Part shown: one piece after another, positions 1 through 9,357 of the stretch
Layout of the letters: the number at the start of each line of letters is the position of its first letter
How positions within the stretch are numbered: the first letter of the stretch is position 1
Program-made: the position numbers and the translations under genes
DNA from: Marinomonas spartinae
Lineage (GTDB): Bacteria; Pseudomonadota; Gammaproteobacteria; Pseudomonadales; Marinomonadaceae
Direction of reading: 5' to 3'
DNA length: 64,000 nt
NCBI RefSeq assembly: GCF_900089775.1
Contig: NZ_FLOB01000017.1
Span: 1-64,000, forward strand
Notes under the pieces: model-generated
The model's input: only the letters and a program-made list of their open reading frames with translations
What the model was told of the DNA's origin: nothing
The model's database searches: none

Positions 1-36
1 GAAGAAGAACGACGGGTATAGGGTTTGGTCATGGGT

Positions 37-75
37 TGGACTCCGTTATCGGTGATGAGATGAAAACGGAGTCCA
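37..75. other. 11-bp perfect inverted repeat
   Basis: Positions 37-47 and 65-75 are exact reverse complements (11 bp) separated by 17 bases, enough for a stable hairpin in RNA or a cruciform. No T-run follows on either strand, so it is not a typical terminator. It lies about 130 bases upstream of the possible small peptide gene at 207 and could be part of its leader or belong to a gene left of the window. Confidence 0.45.
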
Positions 76-206
76 GTTTAGAGTGCGAAAAGATGGGATG
101 AAATAACGGCGTAGAATGAACGCTTACATTGAAAAGGCGTTAGCGGTATTAATCCTAGGAAAAGGAATAGCGATAGGTTCTATATTAAAGGAGAGAGGTA
201 ATTCAA

Positions 207-293
207 ATGCTAGGCAAATGGGATGGACTCGTTGGTATGTACTGCAGCTTCATTGACTGTAAGGCTTGTTGTCCAGAATCCAGTAGAGATTAA
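207..293 (+). CDS. possible 28-residue cysteine-rich peptide
   Basis: A short open frame starting MLGKWDGLVGMYC and ending in taa encodes 28 residues. The upstream bases contain a purine-rich AAGGAGAGAGG stretch placed correctly for ribosome binding. The peptide has four cysteines (positions 13, 18, 21, 22) in its second half and no hydrophobic segment long enough to span a membrane. I do not recognise the family. The good ribosome site and the clustered cysteines are the only support; a chance frame of this length is possible. A weak hairpin (about 317-353) follows the stop and could end the transcript. Confidence 0.35.
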   Translation: MLGKWDGLVGMYCSFIDCKACCPESSRD

Positions 294-375
294 ACCATAG
301 CGCAAATTTTTCCGTTGAGCCTTGCCCTTGACTGCTTTTAGCGAGGGCTCTTACATTTGGAATTAGCTTTTGGTG

Positions 376-1476
376 TCATCTTTTTAATTGATGACCTGTA
401 TGTTTTTCTTTGAAATGAACGTTTTCTTGATCTGTATTAATCGCGCGAATTGGGTAAGGAATAACGATTCCTTCTACTTTAAAGCGTTTATGCAGTGCTT
501 TGATAAATGCTGAACGAATAAAAAACTGATGAAAATATTCGTGGGCTCTGAGCATCACAGTAAAATTGATGCTAGAGCTGTCGAAGGTGTGGAATACTAC
601 AAAGGTGTTGTAATTGTTTACTCCGTATTCATGAGATTTTAGTATTTCTCTGGCCACCTCTAGGGTAATTTCTTCTACTTTTTCTAGGTCAGAGTCATAG
701 TGTACATTGACTTCTACCGGAACGGACAACTCTCTTTGCGGATAGAAATAGTTAATAACTTTAGATTCAGACAATAAACTATTGGGCATAATAATGGTGT
801 TATTGGGTAACATTTTGATCCAAGTTGAGCGCCAGCCAATTTTTTCTACAAAACCTTGTTCCCCAGAATCCAGCTCAATGAAGTCTCCCACTCGAATCGG
901 TCTGTCCATGAGCAACTGTACACCAGAGAAGAAATTTTCTAATGTTGGTTGAAGTGCGAGAGCCACTGCCAATGAACCAATGCCTAAAGAGGCAATAAGG
1001 GGGGTGATGGAAACACCTAGAGTACTCAGTAGTATCAATATGCCAATGCCGTAAAGAAAAGAGCGACTAACACCTTTCATAATTGATTGGCTGTTGTGAA
1101 GTAGTCTGGACTTTTTACTGTAGTGAGAGATCATTCCAGTGATCATAGAATCAACAAACATGACGATGGCGAGAACCAATAAAGTTGGCAATATGTAAGT
1201 AGTCATCTTTTCTAGGCGAGAACTCATCGCAGAATTCGCGTTGAGTAATTCTTCCAATAGTAAAATGCCAAACAATAGGGCAATCAAGCTTAAAGGCCAT
1301 TTAATGGCGCGTAATAATAAGCTATCGAAATAGTAGCGGGTTTTATCACTTAGGCGAATAAGGCGAGAGAGAATAAGGTGCTTAATCGATAGTAATATAC
1401 CGACAGTGACTAATACGATGAAAACCGATATAGCCCAGTCGGGAAGAGGAAGATCTAAAGAATCAAGCTTAGCCAT
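376..1476 (-). CDS. MscS-family mechanosensitive ion channel
   Basis: An inner-membrane channel of the small-conductance mechanosensitive family, which opens on membrane tension to release osmolytes in hypo-osmotic shock. About four hydrophobic segments in the first 170 residues lead into the pore-lining helix and the conserved MscS beta domain (the segments LGIGSLAVALALQ, FFSGVQLLMDRPIRVGDFI and NNTIIMPNS). A soluble alpha/beta C-terminal domain follows. The start chosen is the ATG at 1476 (MAKLDS), which has an AGGA 8 bases upstream. An upstream TTG at 1518 would add 14 residues but has no clear ribosome site. The gene stands alone, transcribed towards the left edge. Which MscS subgroup it belongs to is not clear. 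Confidence 0.88.
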   Translation of the reverse strand: MAKLDSLDLPLPDWAISVFIVLVTVGILLSIKHLILSRLIRLSDKTRYYFDSLLLRAIKWPLSLIALLFGILLLEELLNANSAMSSRLEKMTTYILPTLLVLAIVMFVDSMITGMISHYSKKSRLLHNSQSIMKGVSRSFLYGIGILILLSTLGVSITPLIASLGIGSLAVALALQPTLENFFSGVQLLMDRPIRVGDFIELDSGEQGFVEKIGWRSTWIKMLPNNTIIMPNSLLSESKVINYFYPQRELSVPVEVNVHYDSDLEKVEEITLEVAREILKSHEYGVNNYNTFVVFHTFDSSSINFTVMLRAHEYFHQFFIRSAFIKALHKRFKVEGIVIPYPIRAINTDQENVHFKEKHTGHQLKR

Positions 1477-1592
1477 ACAACGCATCCTGCTTAGGAAAGT
1501 TAACAGGATGCTCTGCAAGATTTGTTCCTAAGTCCCTTAGAGAGGCTGTAAATGAATTTTGTTAGAAGTACATATTACAAAACGGGGCCAAT

Positions 1593-1625
1593 AAAAAGCG
1601 CTTACCTTTCGATAAGCGGTTTTTT
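1593..1625. terminator. bidirectional terminator between ettA and the MscS gene
   Basis: A 6-bp stem (CGCTTA/TAAGCG) is flanked by an A-run on the left and a T-run on the right. It lies between the end of ettA and the upstream side of the MscS gene, so in the minus direction it would end the ettA transcript. Confidence 0.6.
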
Positions 1626-1658
1626 CATTTCTGTACCAACTAATTCTATTAGATAGAA

Positions 1659-3320
1659 TTACGCGTCGATACGTTTGTATTTAATACGTGTTGGTGTTGC
1701 GTCTTTACCGGTACGAGACTTGTAGTCGGCTTCGTATTCTTGGTAGTTCCCTTCGAAGAAGACCGCTTTCGAGTCGCCTTCGTAAGCCAAGATATGGGTT
1801 GCTACACGGTCTAGGAACCAACGGTCGTGGGAAATCACAATGGCAGAGCCTGGGAAGGCGAGAAGCGCGTCTTCCAGTGCACGTAAGGTTTCGACATCAA
1901 GGTCGTTGGTCGGTTCGTCCAATAGCAAAACGTTGCCGCCTTCTTTCAAAAGTTTGGCAAGGTGCAAACGGTTACGCTCACCACCGGATAGGTGTTTGAC
2001 CAGTTTTTGTTGGTCAGAGCCTTTGAAGTTAAAACGGCCGATATAAGCACGGGAAGGTACTTTCCAGCCATTTACTGTGATCATGTCTTGGCCATCGGAA
2101 ATTTCTTCGAAAACCGTTTTTTCGCCGTCTAGTTCACGCATTTGATCAACGTAAGCGAGTTGAACGGTTTCACCAATGGTCACGGTACCTGAGTCGGGTT
2201 GCTCAAGACCAGCAATCATTTTGAAGAGTGTGGATTTACCCGCACCGTTACCACCGATCACACCGACGATCGCCCCTGGTGGTACAACCATATTAAAGTC
2301 TTCCACCAAAACGCGGCCATCGAACCCTTTGGAAACGTTCTCGATTTCGATAACTTTGTTACCTAGGCGTGGGCCAGGTGGAATGTACAATTCGTTGGTT
2401 TCGTTGCGTTCTTGGAACTCTTTTGAGTTCATTTCTTCGAAACGGGCCAAACGGGCTTTGGATTTGGACTGACGACCTTTGGCGTTTTGTCGAACCCACT
2501 CAAGCTCAGATTTGATGGCTTTTTGGTGAGACGCTTGTTGTTTTGCTTCGGTTTGTAGTCGAGCGTCTTTTTGTTCCAACCAAGAAGAGTAGTTGCCTTC
2601 GTATGGAATACCGTGGCCACGGTCAAGCTCAAGAATCCAGCCTGCTGCGTTATCAAGGAAGTAGCGGTCGTGGGTAATGGCGACCACGGTACCTGGGTAA
2701 TCTTTCAAGAAACGCTCTAGCCAAGCAACGGACTCGGCATCCAAATGGTTGGTCGGCTCGTCGAGCAAGATCATGTCCGGTTTGTCTAGAAGCAGACGAC
2801 ATAGGGCGACACGGCGACGTTCACCCCCGGATAAATGTTCAACGCTGGCATCCCAAGGTGGCAGACGCAGCGCATCGGCAGCGACTTCTAGCGCACGGTC
2901 TAGATTGTGGCCATCTTTTGCTGTGATCAGGTTTTCAAGCTCGGCTTGTTCAGCGGCCAGCGCGTCAAAGTCCGCATCCGGATCCGCATACGCCGCGTAC
3001 ACCTCATCGAGACGAACAAGGGCATTTTTCACGTCGGCAACGGATTCTTCCACAATGCCACGTACATCTTTCGATGGGTCCAGTTCAGGTTCTTGTGGCA
3101 AGTAGCCCACTTTTAACCCAGGCATTGGACGGGCTTCACCGTTGTATTCCTGATCAACCCCCGCCATGATGCGCAGAAGCGTCGATTTACCCGAGCCGTT
3201 AAGCCCTAAAACACCGATTTTCGCGCCGGGGAAGAAAGAGAGGGAAATGTCTTTGAGAATTTCGCGTTTGGGGGGAACAACTTTCCCTACGCGGTTCATG
3301 CTGTAAACAAACTGAGCCAT
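1659..3320 (-). CDS. ettA: energy-dependent translational throttle protein EttA
   Basis: A cytosolic ABC-F ATPase that binds the ribosomal E site and gates the first elongation step according to the ATP/ADP ratio. The 553-residue length is close to that of E. coli EttA. Two ABC domains are visible: the first has Walker A GLNGSGKST at 39-47, signature LSGGERRR and Walker B LLDEPTNHLD; the second has GGNGAGKST, LSGGERNR and LLDEPTNDLD. An inter-domain linker rich in charged residues (about 240-320) separates them. There are no membrane segments, as expected for ABC-F proteins. It is a single-gene unit with the terminator at 1593-1625 downstream. Confidence 0.96.
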   Translation of the reverse strand: MAQFVYSMNRVGKVVPPKREILKDISLSFFPGAKIGVLGLNGSGKSTLLRIMAGVDQEYNGEARPMPGLKVGYLPQEPELDPSKDVRGIVEESVADVKNALVRLDEVYAAYADPDADFDALAAEQAELENLITAKDGHNLDRALEVAADALRLPPWDASVEHLSGGERRRVALCRLLLDKPDMILLDEPTNHLDAESVAWLERFLKDYPGTVVAITHDRYFLDNAAGWILELDRGHGIPYEGNYSSWLEQKDARLQTEAKQQASHQKAIKSELEWVRQNAKGRQSKSKARLARFEEMNSKEFQERNETNELYIPPGPRLGNKVIEIENVSKGFDGRVLVEDFNMVVPPGAIVGVIGGNGAGKSTLFKMIAGLEQPDSGTVTIGETVQLAYVDQMRELDGEKTVFEEISDGQDMITVNGWKVPSRAYIGRFNFKGSDQQKLVKHLSGGERNRLHLAKLLKEGGNVLLLDEPTNDLDVETLRALEDALLAFPGSAIVISHDRWFLDRVATHILAYEGDSKAVFFEGNYQEYEADYKSRTGKDATPTRIKYKRIDA

Positions 3321-3493
3321 AAGCGAGTAGTTTCCTGATAAATGGTTTGATAGCTAGTGTAATAAACTGATTGTCTGAATAAAATGCCCACAGAGCGATT
3401 TCGTTACGCTCGGTTTGTGAGGAGTCTCAAGGCAATAAAGTTCGCTAAGAATAACATACTTCCGGTTAGTTCAGAATAACGCCCCGTTCTACC

Positions 3494-4408
3494 TTATTGG
3501 CCGCTGAGCACAATTAAAGCAGCACCAATCACGACCAAAATCGCCCCTATCCAAGCGCCGAACGCTGGACGTTGTTTGGTGGTGATCCAAAGCCCAGGCA
3601 AAATCAACACGGGGACAATGGCGGATAATGTTGTGACGATGCCAACATTGGCGTGACCAACGCCCCATACTAAGACGCTCATACCGACGACCATGCCGAT
3701 GGTTGCCAAGGCGGTAATGCCGATAAAGTCTGAGCGAGTTAATTCGGAAAAAGGTAGGCTACTGGCAGGCCTTCTATGACGATAATAAAGCCCATAAGCG
3801 AGTAGTAAAGCGATGGCGCCAGCGCTGACTCGTACCGTCGATACAGCGATTGGGTCGGCACCATCCAGCAAGGCGGGTTTGCTTAATAGAGCCCCACAGG
3901 CTTGGCCTAGGGCACCACCGAGAGCGAAGAGGACGCCAGTACTGAGTTTGCCTTTGGTTTGCTCCCATTCGTGCAGTTGTTCACGCCTTTTGCCGAATAG
4001 AATCGCGATAATGACGCCGCTGAATACTAGACCACAGGCCAACAGTTGAGTCAGTGAGAGGGCTTCGTTGAGAAAAAGCCAGCTGAGGAAAATCGACATT
4101 GGGGCATTGGTGGCAAATAATACACCCGTTCGACGCGGCCCCAGACGGTGAACGGCCGTAAATAGCATGGTATCCCCAAGGAAAATACCCAGCAGCCCAG
4201 AGAGAATCACTAATGGTGAGTGTTGCCATAAAGACGCATCAAAACGCTGGCCGAGTAGGCTAATCAGGATCAGAAGACAACTGGCAATGGTAATACGTAT
4301 TGTGTTGAAACGCATGGTACCGAAACGATGTATGAGTCTTGGAGCCATCAAACTTGAAATGGTCCAGCATAGGGCGGCAACAAGACCAGATAATTCTGCA
4401 AAAGGCAT
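3494..4408 (-). CDS. EamA/DMT-family transporter
   Basis: An inner-membrane protein of the drug/metabolite transporter superfamily, with ten predicted hydrophobic helices in two homologous EamA halves (about residues 4-140 and 155-300). The motif GDTMLFTAVHRLGP in the first half and VWGVGHANVGIVTTLSAIVPV in the second are the typical internal-repeat segments. Family members export or import metabolites; nothing here points to a substrate. It is transcribed alone, divergent from nrdR, with 270 bases between them. Confidence 0.85.
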   Translation of the reverse strand: MPFAELSGLVAALCWTISSLMAPRLIHRFGTMRFNTIRITIASCLLILISLLGQRFDASLWQHSPLVILSGLLGIFLGDTMLFTAVHRLGPRRTGVLFATNAPMSIFLSWLFLNEALSLTQLLACGLVFSGVIIAILFGKRREQLHEWEQTKGKLSTGVLFALGGALGQACGALLSKPALLDGADPIAVSTVRVSAGAIALLLAYGLYYRHRRPASSLPFSELTRSDFIGITALATIGMVVGMSVLVWGVGHANVGIVTTLSAIVPVLILPGLWITTKQRPAFGAWIGAILVVIGAALIVLSGQ

Positions 4409-4678
4409 GATAATTCCTTATGAGCGACTGGATGTTCGTTATTTAGAACAAAAGCCGATCTTTGTTAATGGCTTACAATAAAACCGACTTCCTGTTAATA
4501 AGGCTGACATTATGGCGAACGTTGTCACGGCCTATGCCATGATATAAATCACCGTCTGCTACGATGGCCAAGTGTTGATTGGTAGCTATATTAAGGTGAG
4601 ATTGGTATGATTCCGAGTATAAAATAGAGCCGTTTAATTGGTTTGTAAACTTCATTTTTTACTCATTTTGGAACCGTC

Positions 4679-5173
4679 ATGCGATGCCCGTTTTGTGGAA
4701 TGCAAGATACCAAAGTTCTTGACTCCCGCCTAGTATCTGAAGGAGCGCAAGTGCGTCGTCGTCGCACCTGTAGTCATTGTCAGGAGCGTTTCACCACGTT
4801 TGAAGTCGCCGAGCTCCAAATGCCTAAACTCATCAAAAGTGATGGCAGTCGTGAGCCTTTTGATGAGGATAAGCTGCGCAGTGGCATTCTTAAAGCAATA
4901 GAGAAGCGCCCCGTGAGCAGTGAATCGATTGAAACGGCGATCGCACGGATTAAAGAAAAAATGCAAGCAACGGGTGAGCGTGAATTGCCGTCTCGTTGGA
5001 CGGGGGAGGCGGTTATGGAAGAACTGCAGCGTCTGGATCAAGTAGCGTATGTGCGGTTTGCTTCTGTCTATCGGAGCTTTAAAGACATTAGTGAGTTTCG
5101 TGATGCCATTGATCATCTTGAAAATCGTCGAGACAGTGGGTCACTGTCTGACGTCAAACAAGAAGGGAAATAA
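4679..5173 (+). CDS. nrdR: transcriptional repressor NrdR
   Basis: An ATP/dATP-sensing repressor of ribonucleotide reductase operons. An N-terminal zinc ribbon has cysteines at 3, 6, 31 and 34, followed by the RRRRTC basic segment that contacts NrdR boxes. An ATP-cone domain covers about 49-139. The length (164 residues) is normal. It leads the classic nrdR-ribD-rib-nusB gene string, and ribD starts only 3 bases after its stop. No NrdR box was recognised near the gene itself. Confidence 0.97.
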   Translation: MRCPFCGMQDTKVLDSRLVSEGAQVRRRRTCSHCQERFTTFEVAELQMPKLIKSDGSREPFDEDKLRSGILKAIEKRPVSSESIETAIARIKEKMQATGERELPSRWTGEAVMEELQRLDQVAYVRFASVYRSFKDISEFRDAIDHLENRRDSGSLSDVKQEGK

Positions 5174-5176
5174 GTT

Positions 5177-6364
5177 ATGATTCAGAATCATGAATACTGG
5201 ATGGCGAAAGCCATTAAACAGGCTCAAAAAGGTCTTTATTCTACCCATCCTAACCCTCGTGTTGGCTGTGTAATAGTGAAAGACGGGGAGTTACTCGGTC
5301 AGGGCTATCATGTTCGTGCGGGAGAAGGTCATGCTGAGGTGAATGCCTTAGCCGATGCGAAGAGCCGAGGGAATCAAGATATCACGGGTGCCACCGCCTA
5401 TGTGACACTTGAGCCTTGCAGTCATCACGGAAAAACACCACCTTGTGCCGACGCACTAATTAAAGCGGGCATCTCCTGTTTGGTTTATGGGATGCAGGAC
5501 CCAAACCCAGAAGTGTCGGGCAATGGTTTGAAGCGTATCGCCAAAGCCGGTATTGAAGTGGTTGGCCCAATTTTAAAAGCACAATGTGAAGCCTTGAATC
5601 CTGGTTTTATCAAGCGGATGCGCGAAGGGTTGCCTTTTATTCGGGTGAAGCTTGCCATGAGTGTGGATGGTCGGACTGCGATGGAGTCCGGTGAAAGTCA
5701 ATGGATTACGGGACCAAATGCGCGTCAAGATGTACAGCGTTTACGGGCTCAAAGCGATGCGGTTGTGACTGGGATAGGCTCTGTTTTGGCGGATAATCCA
5801 AGTATGACAGTGCGCATTGACCATAACGATCAACCTGTAGACGCTAAAACGGTGCGTCAACCATTGCGTGTGGTAATGGATACGGCTTTATCTATTTTAC
5901 CGGACGCCAAGATTCTTTTTCCCACACAGCAAGCCTGTGTATTTTGCGTGGAAGAAGAAGTGGAATCCGAGCACTTGGATCTCTTACAAGAGCGGGGCGT
6001 GAGGGTACGCTTTGCGAATCGTGGCGAGGATGGTCGATTGGATTTGTTGACCACCATGGAACAATTGGCTGATGATGGCATTAACGAAGTACTCGTTGAA
6101 ACCGGAGCGGAACTTGCTGGGGGCTTTTTACAGGCAGGCTTGGTGGATGAAATTGTCGTGTATATGGCTCCTAAGTTACTCGGTTCAAGCGCACGTCCAA
6201 TGTTCCAATTGCCTTTGGATACCATGGCGGAAGCTTTGGATCTGGAACTTAAATCGGTACGCCAAGTTGGCCAAGATGTGCGCTTGGTCTATGTGCCACA
6301 ATACCTTGAATACGATGATGGGCTGTTGGACATTGATGAATGGGGCGTGGCGCAAGACGCTTAA
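5177..6364 (+). CDS. ribD: bifunctional pyrimidine deaminase/reductase RibD
   Basis: Carries out two consecutive steps of riboflavin synthesis, deamination of the GTP-derived pyrimidine and then reduction of its ribosyl side chain. The N-terminal cytidine-deaminase-like domain shows the zinc site HAE at 52-54 with C81 and C90 (PCSHHGKTPPC). The C-terminal reductase domain begins near residue 150 (RVKLAMSVDGRTA). It is 395 residues, somewhat longer than E. coli RibD because of an acidic C-terminal tail. The next gene is ribB(X), not ribE, which usually lies between them. Confidence 0.96.
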   Translation: MIQNHEYWMAKAIKQAQKGLYSTHPNPRVGCVIVKDGELLGQGYHVRAGEGHAEVNALADAKSRGNQDITGATAYVTLEPCSHHGKTPPCADALIKAGISCLVYGMQDPNPEVSGNGLKRIAKAGIEVVGPILKAQCEALNPGFIKRMREGLPFIRVKLAMSVDGRTAMESGESQWITGPNARQDVQRLRAQSDAVVTGIGSVLADNPSMTVRIDHNDQPVDAKTVRQPLRVVMDTALSILPDAKILFPTQQACVFCVEEEVESEHLDLLQERGVRVRFANRGEDGRLDLLTTMEQLADDGINEVLVETGAELAGGFLQAGLVDEIVVYMAPKLLGSSARPMFQLPLDTMAEALDLELKSVRQVGQDVRLVYVPQYLEYDDGLLDIDEWGVAQDA

Positions 6365-6412
6365 CCTGCGAACAAACGATAGCTTGTCCTAACAATAAGA
6401 AGTGAGATTACG

Positions 6413-7555
6413 ATGGCGTTAAACAGTGTAGAAGAAATTTTAGCCGATATCCGTCAAGGTAAAATGGTCATCTTGATGGATGACGAGGATCGAGAAAACG
6501 AAGGGGACATAATCGTCGCTGCCGAGTGCATTACGCCAGAGATTATCAACTTTATGGCAGTCCATGCCCGTGGCTTGATTTGCCTAACGTTAACGCCTGA
6601 GCGTTGTAAGCAATTAAATCTCCCTTTGATGGTCAACGACAATGGTACGGTGTATTCCACCAATTTCACGCTGTCTATCGAAGCGGCTGAAGGGGTAACC
6701 ACTGGTATTTCGGCAGCCGATCGTGCACTGACGGTAAAACGTGCCGTAATGGCGAATGCCAAACCTTCCGATATCGTTCAGCCAGGTCATGTTTTCCCAT
6801 TGATGGCTCGTGCGGGCGGGGTATTAAGTCGAGCGGGTCATACAGAAGCCGGATGTGATTTAGCGCGTATGGCAGGCTACGAAGGGGCCTCTGTGATCGT
6901 GGAAATCATTAATGACGATGGCACTATGGCAAGAAGACCAGATTTAGAGAAGTTTGCCGAGAAACATGGCTTAAAAATTGGTACAATCGCTGACCTGATC
7001 CATTATCGCACGTTAAATGAGACCACCGTAGAACGTGAAAGCGAGAGCGTGGTACAAACGGAAGCGGGCGAGTTCAACTTAATTACTTATCGCGATACCG
7101 TTCAAGGGCTTTCTCACCTTGCGTTTGTGAAGGGTGAGATTGCTGCGGATGAACCGACGTTAGTGCGTGTGCATGTGGCGGATCCAGCACGTGATTTTGC
7201 TGGCATTATTGGTGAATCGGATGAGCCGCGTTGGTCCATGAGTAAGGCATTGGATTATATCGGGCACGCTGGCAAAGGTGTGGTTGTCTTAGTGGACACC
7301 CATGACAAACCGATGGATTTAGCGAGTAGCTTTGCCACATCGATTCATCCACCCGCGGGTAAAGGACCGGATCAAAGTGGTTCCGGTACGTATTTGACGG
7401 TTGGGACTGGATCACAAATTTTGCGCGACCTTGGTATTCGTAAAATGCGCTTACTAAGCTCGCCTAAAAAGTTCTCCGTGACAGGGTTTGACCTTGAAGC
7501 AGTAGAGTTTATTCCTTACGCGGGGGCGCCTGACGCAACCGTTAAGCAAGATTAG
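6413..7555 (+). CDS. ribB: 3,4-dihydroxy-2-butanone 4-phosphate synthase with degenerate RibA-like half (RibBX type)
   Basis: Makes the four-carbon riboflavin precursor from ribulose 5-phosphate. The N-terminal RibB domain (1 to about 200) is intact, with the acidic EDRENEGD loop at 25-32 and the SRAGHTEAG motif. The C-terminal 175 residues have the length and fold position of GTP cyclohydrolase II but contain no cysteines, so the zinc site needed for that reaction is missing. Such RibBX hybrids are known in Proteobacteria and lack cyclohydrolase activity. A separate ribA must therefore exist outside the window. It is co-transcribed with ribD (48-base gap) and ribH (13-base gap). Confidence 0.93.
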   Translation: MALNSVEEILADIRQGKMVILMDDEDRENEGDIIVAAECITPEIINFMAVHARGLICLTLTPERCKQLNLPLMVNDNGTVYSTNFTLSIEAAEGVTTGISAADRALTVKRAVMANAKPSDIVQPGHVFPLMARAGGVLSRAGHTEAGCDLARMAGYEGASVIVEIINDDGTMARRPDLEKFAEKHGLKIGTIADLIHYRTLNETTVERESESVVQTEAGEFNLITYRDTVQGLSHLAFVKGEIAADEPTLVRVHVADPARDFAGIIGESDEPRWSMSKALDYIGHAGKGVVVLVDTHDKPMDLASSFATSIHPPAGKGPDQSGSGTYLTVGTGSQILRDLGIRKMRLLSSPKKFSVTGFDLEAVEFIPYAGAPDATVKQD

Positions 7556-7568
7556 AAGAGAGGTTGTC

Positions 7569-8045
7569 ATGAAGGATATTACGACTTACGAAGGGCATTT
7601 TTCAGCGCCTGGTGCGAAATTTGCGCTCGTAGTTGGCCGTTTTAACAGCTATGTTGTTGAAAGCTTGTTAGATGGTGCGGTTGATACTTTGATTCGTCAT
7701 GGTATTCGAAAAGAAGATTTGACGATTGTTCGTGCCCCTGGTGCCTTTGAAATTCCGGTGATCGTTAAGAAAGTAGCGGATCAAGGTAAGTATGATGGCA
7801 TCATTGCATTAGGTGCGGTCATTCGAGGTGGTACGCCGCATTTTGAGTATGTGGCAGGTGAATGTGTGAGTGGCCTTAGCCACGTTGCATTACAATATGG
7901 TATTCCGGTGTCGTTTGGCGTGTTAACCGTCGACACCATTGAGCAGGCGATTGAGCGTGCGGGCACGAAAGCGGGCAACAAGGGGGCAGAGGCGGCAATC
8001 TCTGCTCTTGAGACCGTGGCTGTCCTACGCAGTCTGGATAACTGA
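7569..8045 (+). CDS. ribH: 6,7-dimethyl-8-ribityllumazine synthase
   Basis: Condenses the RibD product (after dephosphorylation) with the RibB product to form lumazine, the substrate of riboflavin synthase. The 158-residue length and the motifs [10 protein letters not shown] and [15 protein letters not shown] (with the catalytic histidine) identify it. It lies in the rib operon between ribB(X) and nusB, 8 bases before nusB. Confidence 0.97.
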   Translation: MKDITTYEGHFSAPGAKFALVVGRFNSYVVESLLDGAVDTLIRHGIRKEDLTIVRAPGAFEIPVIVKKVADQGKYDGIIALGAVIRGGTPHFEYVAGECVSGLSHVALQYGIPVSFGVLTVDTIEQAIERAGTKAGNKGAEAAISALETVAVLRSLDN

Positions 8046-8053
8046 GGCAAAAA

Positions 8054-8560
8054 ATGAGCGAAGTGGAAACAACCAACGACCAAAACCCAGCACCGAAACG
8101 TAAGGATAAAAAACCTTCACGTTCTCAGATGCGCAGTGCGTCTCGTGGTTTGGCATTACAAGCGGTCTACCAATGGCAGATGAATCAATCCTCTGTTAGT
8201 GAGATCGAAACGCAATTCACCTTGGATCAAGACATGAGTGCTTGTGACAAATTGTATTTTCGTGAATTGCTGCAGGGCGTCACCAGCCGTGCAAAAAAAC
8301 TGGATGGCTTGTTCGAAGAGTTACTGGATCGTCCTTTGAGCGAACTTGATCCCATTGAATTGGCCGTGTTACGCCTTGGTGCGTTTGAATTGTCTGAGCG
8401 TTTGGATGTTCCCTATCGCGTCGCGATCAACGAAGGCGTGGAATTGGCAAAAGGTTTTGGCGCAACTGAGAGCCACAAATACGTCAATGGCATTCTGGAT
8501 AAGCTGGCACAGCGTCTCCGCCGTGAAGAAATCGCTGCTCGTCGACAAGCCAATAAGTAG
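8054..8560 (+). CDS. nusB: transcription antitermination factor NusB
   Basis: An RNA-binding component of the rRNA antitermination complex, which pairs with ribosomal protein S10 at boxA. The all-helical core starts at about residue 25 (SRGLALQAVYQW) and shows the family segment ELDPIELAVLRLGAFEL and the C-terminal AINEGVELAKGFG and YVNGILDKLA blocks. The lysine-rich N-terminal extension of about 20 residues is somewhat longer than in E. coli. It is the last gene of the rib string; a strong terminator follows, and thiL, its usual next neighbour, has been displaced by 10 kb. Confidence 0.96.
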   Translation: MSEVETTNDQNPAPKRKDKKPSRSQMRSASRGLALQAVYQWQMNQSSVSEIETQFTLDQDMSACDKLYFRELLQGVTSRAKKLDGLFEELLDRPLSELDPIELAVLRLGAFELSERLDVPYRVAINEGVELAKGFGATESHKYVNGILDKLAQRLRREEIAARRQANK

Positions 8561-8610
8561 TTGCTAAACAATGATCTAACGCTCACCGAAAGCGTTATTA
8601 ACGGATCGCT

Positions 8611-8647
8611 AAAAAACCATTATTCGTTAACGAATAATGGTTTTTTT
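8611..8647. terminator. strong terminator after nusB
   Basis: Perfect inverted repeat ACCATTATTCG/CGAATAATGGT, with a TTAA centre, flanked by an A-run and a T7 run. It ends the nrdR-rib-nusB transcript and marks the left edge of the segment inserted before thiL. Confidence 0.9.
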
Positions 8648-8781
8648 ATGTCAGCTGTTCGTCCTTTCTCTAACCCAGTCAAGTTAAACAAAATATTACG
8701 TATCAACACCAAAACCCCATAAGCATTCCGCCAGCTTTTGACTAACCTGAAAGAAAGTAGGTAACCACAGTGAGAAAGCGT

Positions 8782-9339
8782 ATGAGAGGAAGTGTTTTTA
8801 CCAACTTCCAAGAAATGGTGGAAGCGCAATTTGGAATGGCATGCTGGGAAACCTTGCTGGCAAATTGTGACTTGCCCAGCGGCGGTATTTATACCGCATC
8901 TGAAAACTATGATGACCAAGAGATTCTGTCTCTGGTGGTGGCTTTGTCCGATGAAACCAATATTCCGGTGAATCAACTCGTCGAAGCATTTGGTCGTTAT
9001 TTGTATAAAGGTTTAATGCACAGCTTGCCACCTTCAATGAGAGATTATCCGGATCTTTGGACGCTGTTAGAGGCGGTGGATTCTGTGATTCACGTGGAAG
9101 TACATAAGCTCTACCCTGATGCGGTGACACCTAAATTAATTGTTCAAGAGAAGTTTGATACAGGCGTGAAGCTATATTATCAGTCGCCTCGTAAAATGTG
9201 TTTATTAGCCATTGGCTTGGTGCATCAGGCGGCGGAAAGTTTTGGAATGTCTGTTTCCATAACACATGAATGTTGTATGCATGAAGGGGCAGATCACTGT
9301 CTATTGCTGGTCGAGCAAGAACAGGTCAAGCAAGACTAA
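8782..9339 (+). CDS. hnoX: H-NOX heme nitric-oxide sensor protein
   Basis: A cytosolic heme protein that senses NO and controls an adjacent histidine kinase. From the start used here (MRGSVF) the proximal heme ligand is H104, and the heme-propionate motif YxSxR is Y133-S135-R137; both have the spacing seen in characterised H-NOX proteins. C140, H162, C165 and C173 match the zinc/redox cysteine site known in Shewanella H-NOX, offset by one residue. The position equivalent to the oxygen-binding distal tyrosine of Thermoanaerobacter H-NOX is leucine, so NO rather than oxygen is the probable ligand. The start was chosen by family alignment; a GTG 12 bases earlier is possible. The kinase gene starts 18 bases after the stop. 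Confidence 0.93.
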   Translation: MRGSVFTNFQEMVEAQFGMACWETLLANCDLPSGGIYTASENYDDQEILSLVVALSDETNIPVNQLVEAFGRYLYKGLMHSLPPSMRDYPDLWTLLEAVDSVIHVEVHKLYPDAVTPKLIVQEKFDTGVKLYYQSPRKMCLLAIGLVHQAAESFGMSVSITHECCMHEGADHCLLLVEQEQVKQD

Positions 9340-9357
9340 ATTTTCAGGGGGGCGATC

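Noticed and set aside
4473-4655. 60-codon minus-strand frame between the EamA gene and nrdR
   Set aside because: It lies in the divergent promoter region; no ribosome site and no recognisable motif.
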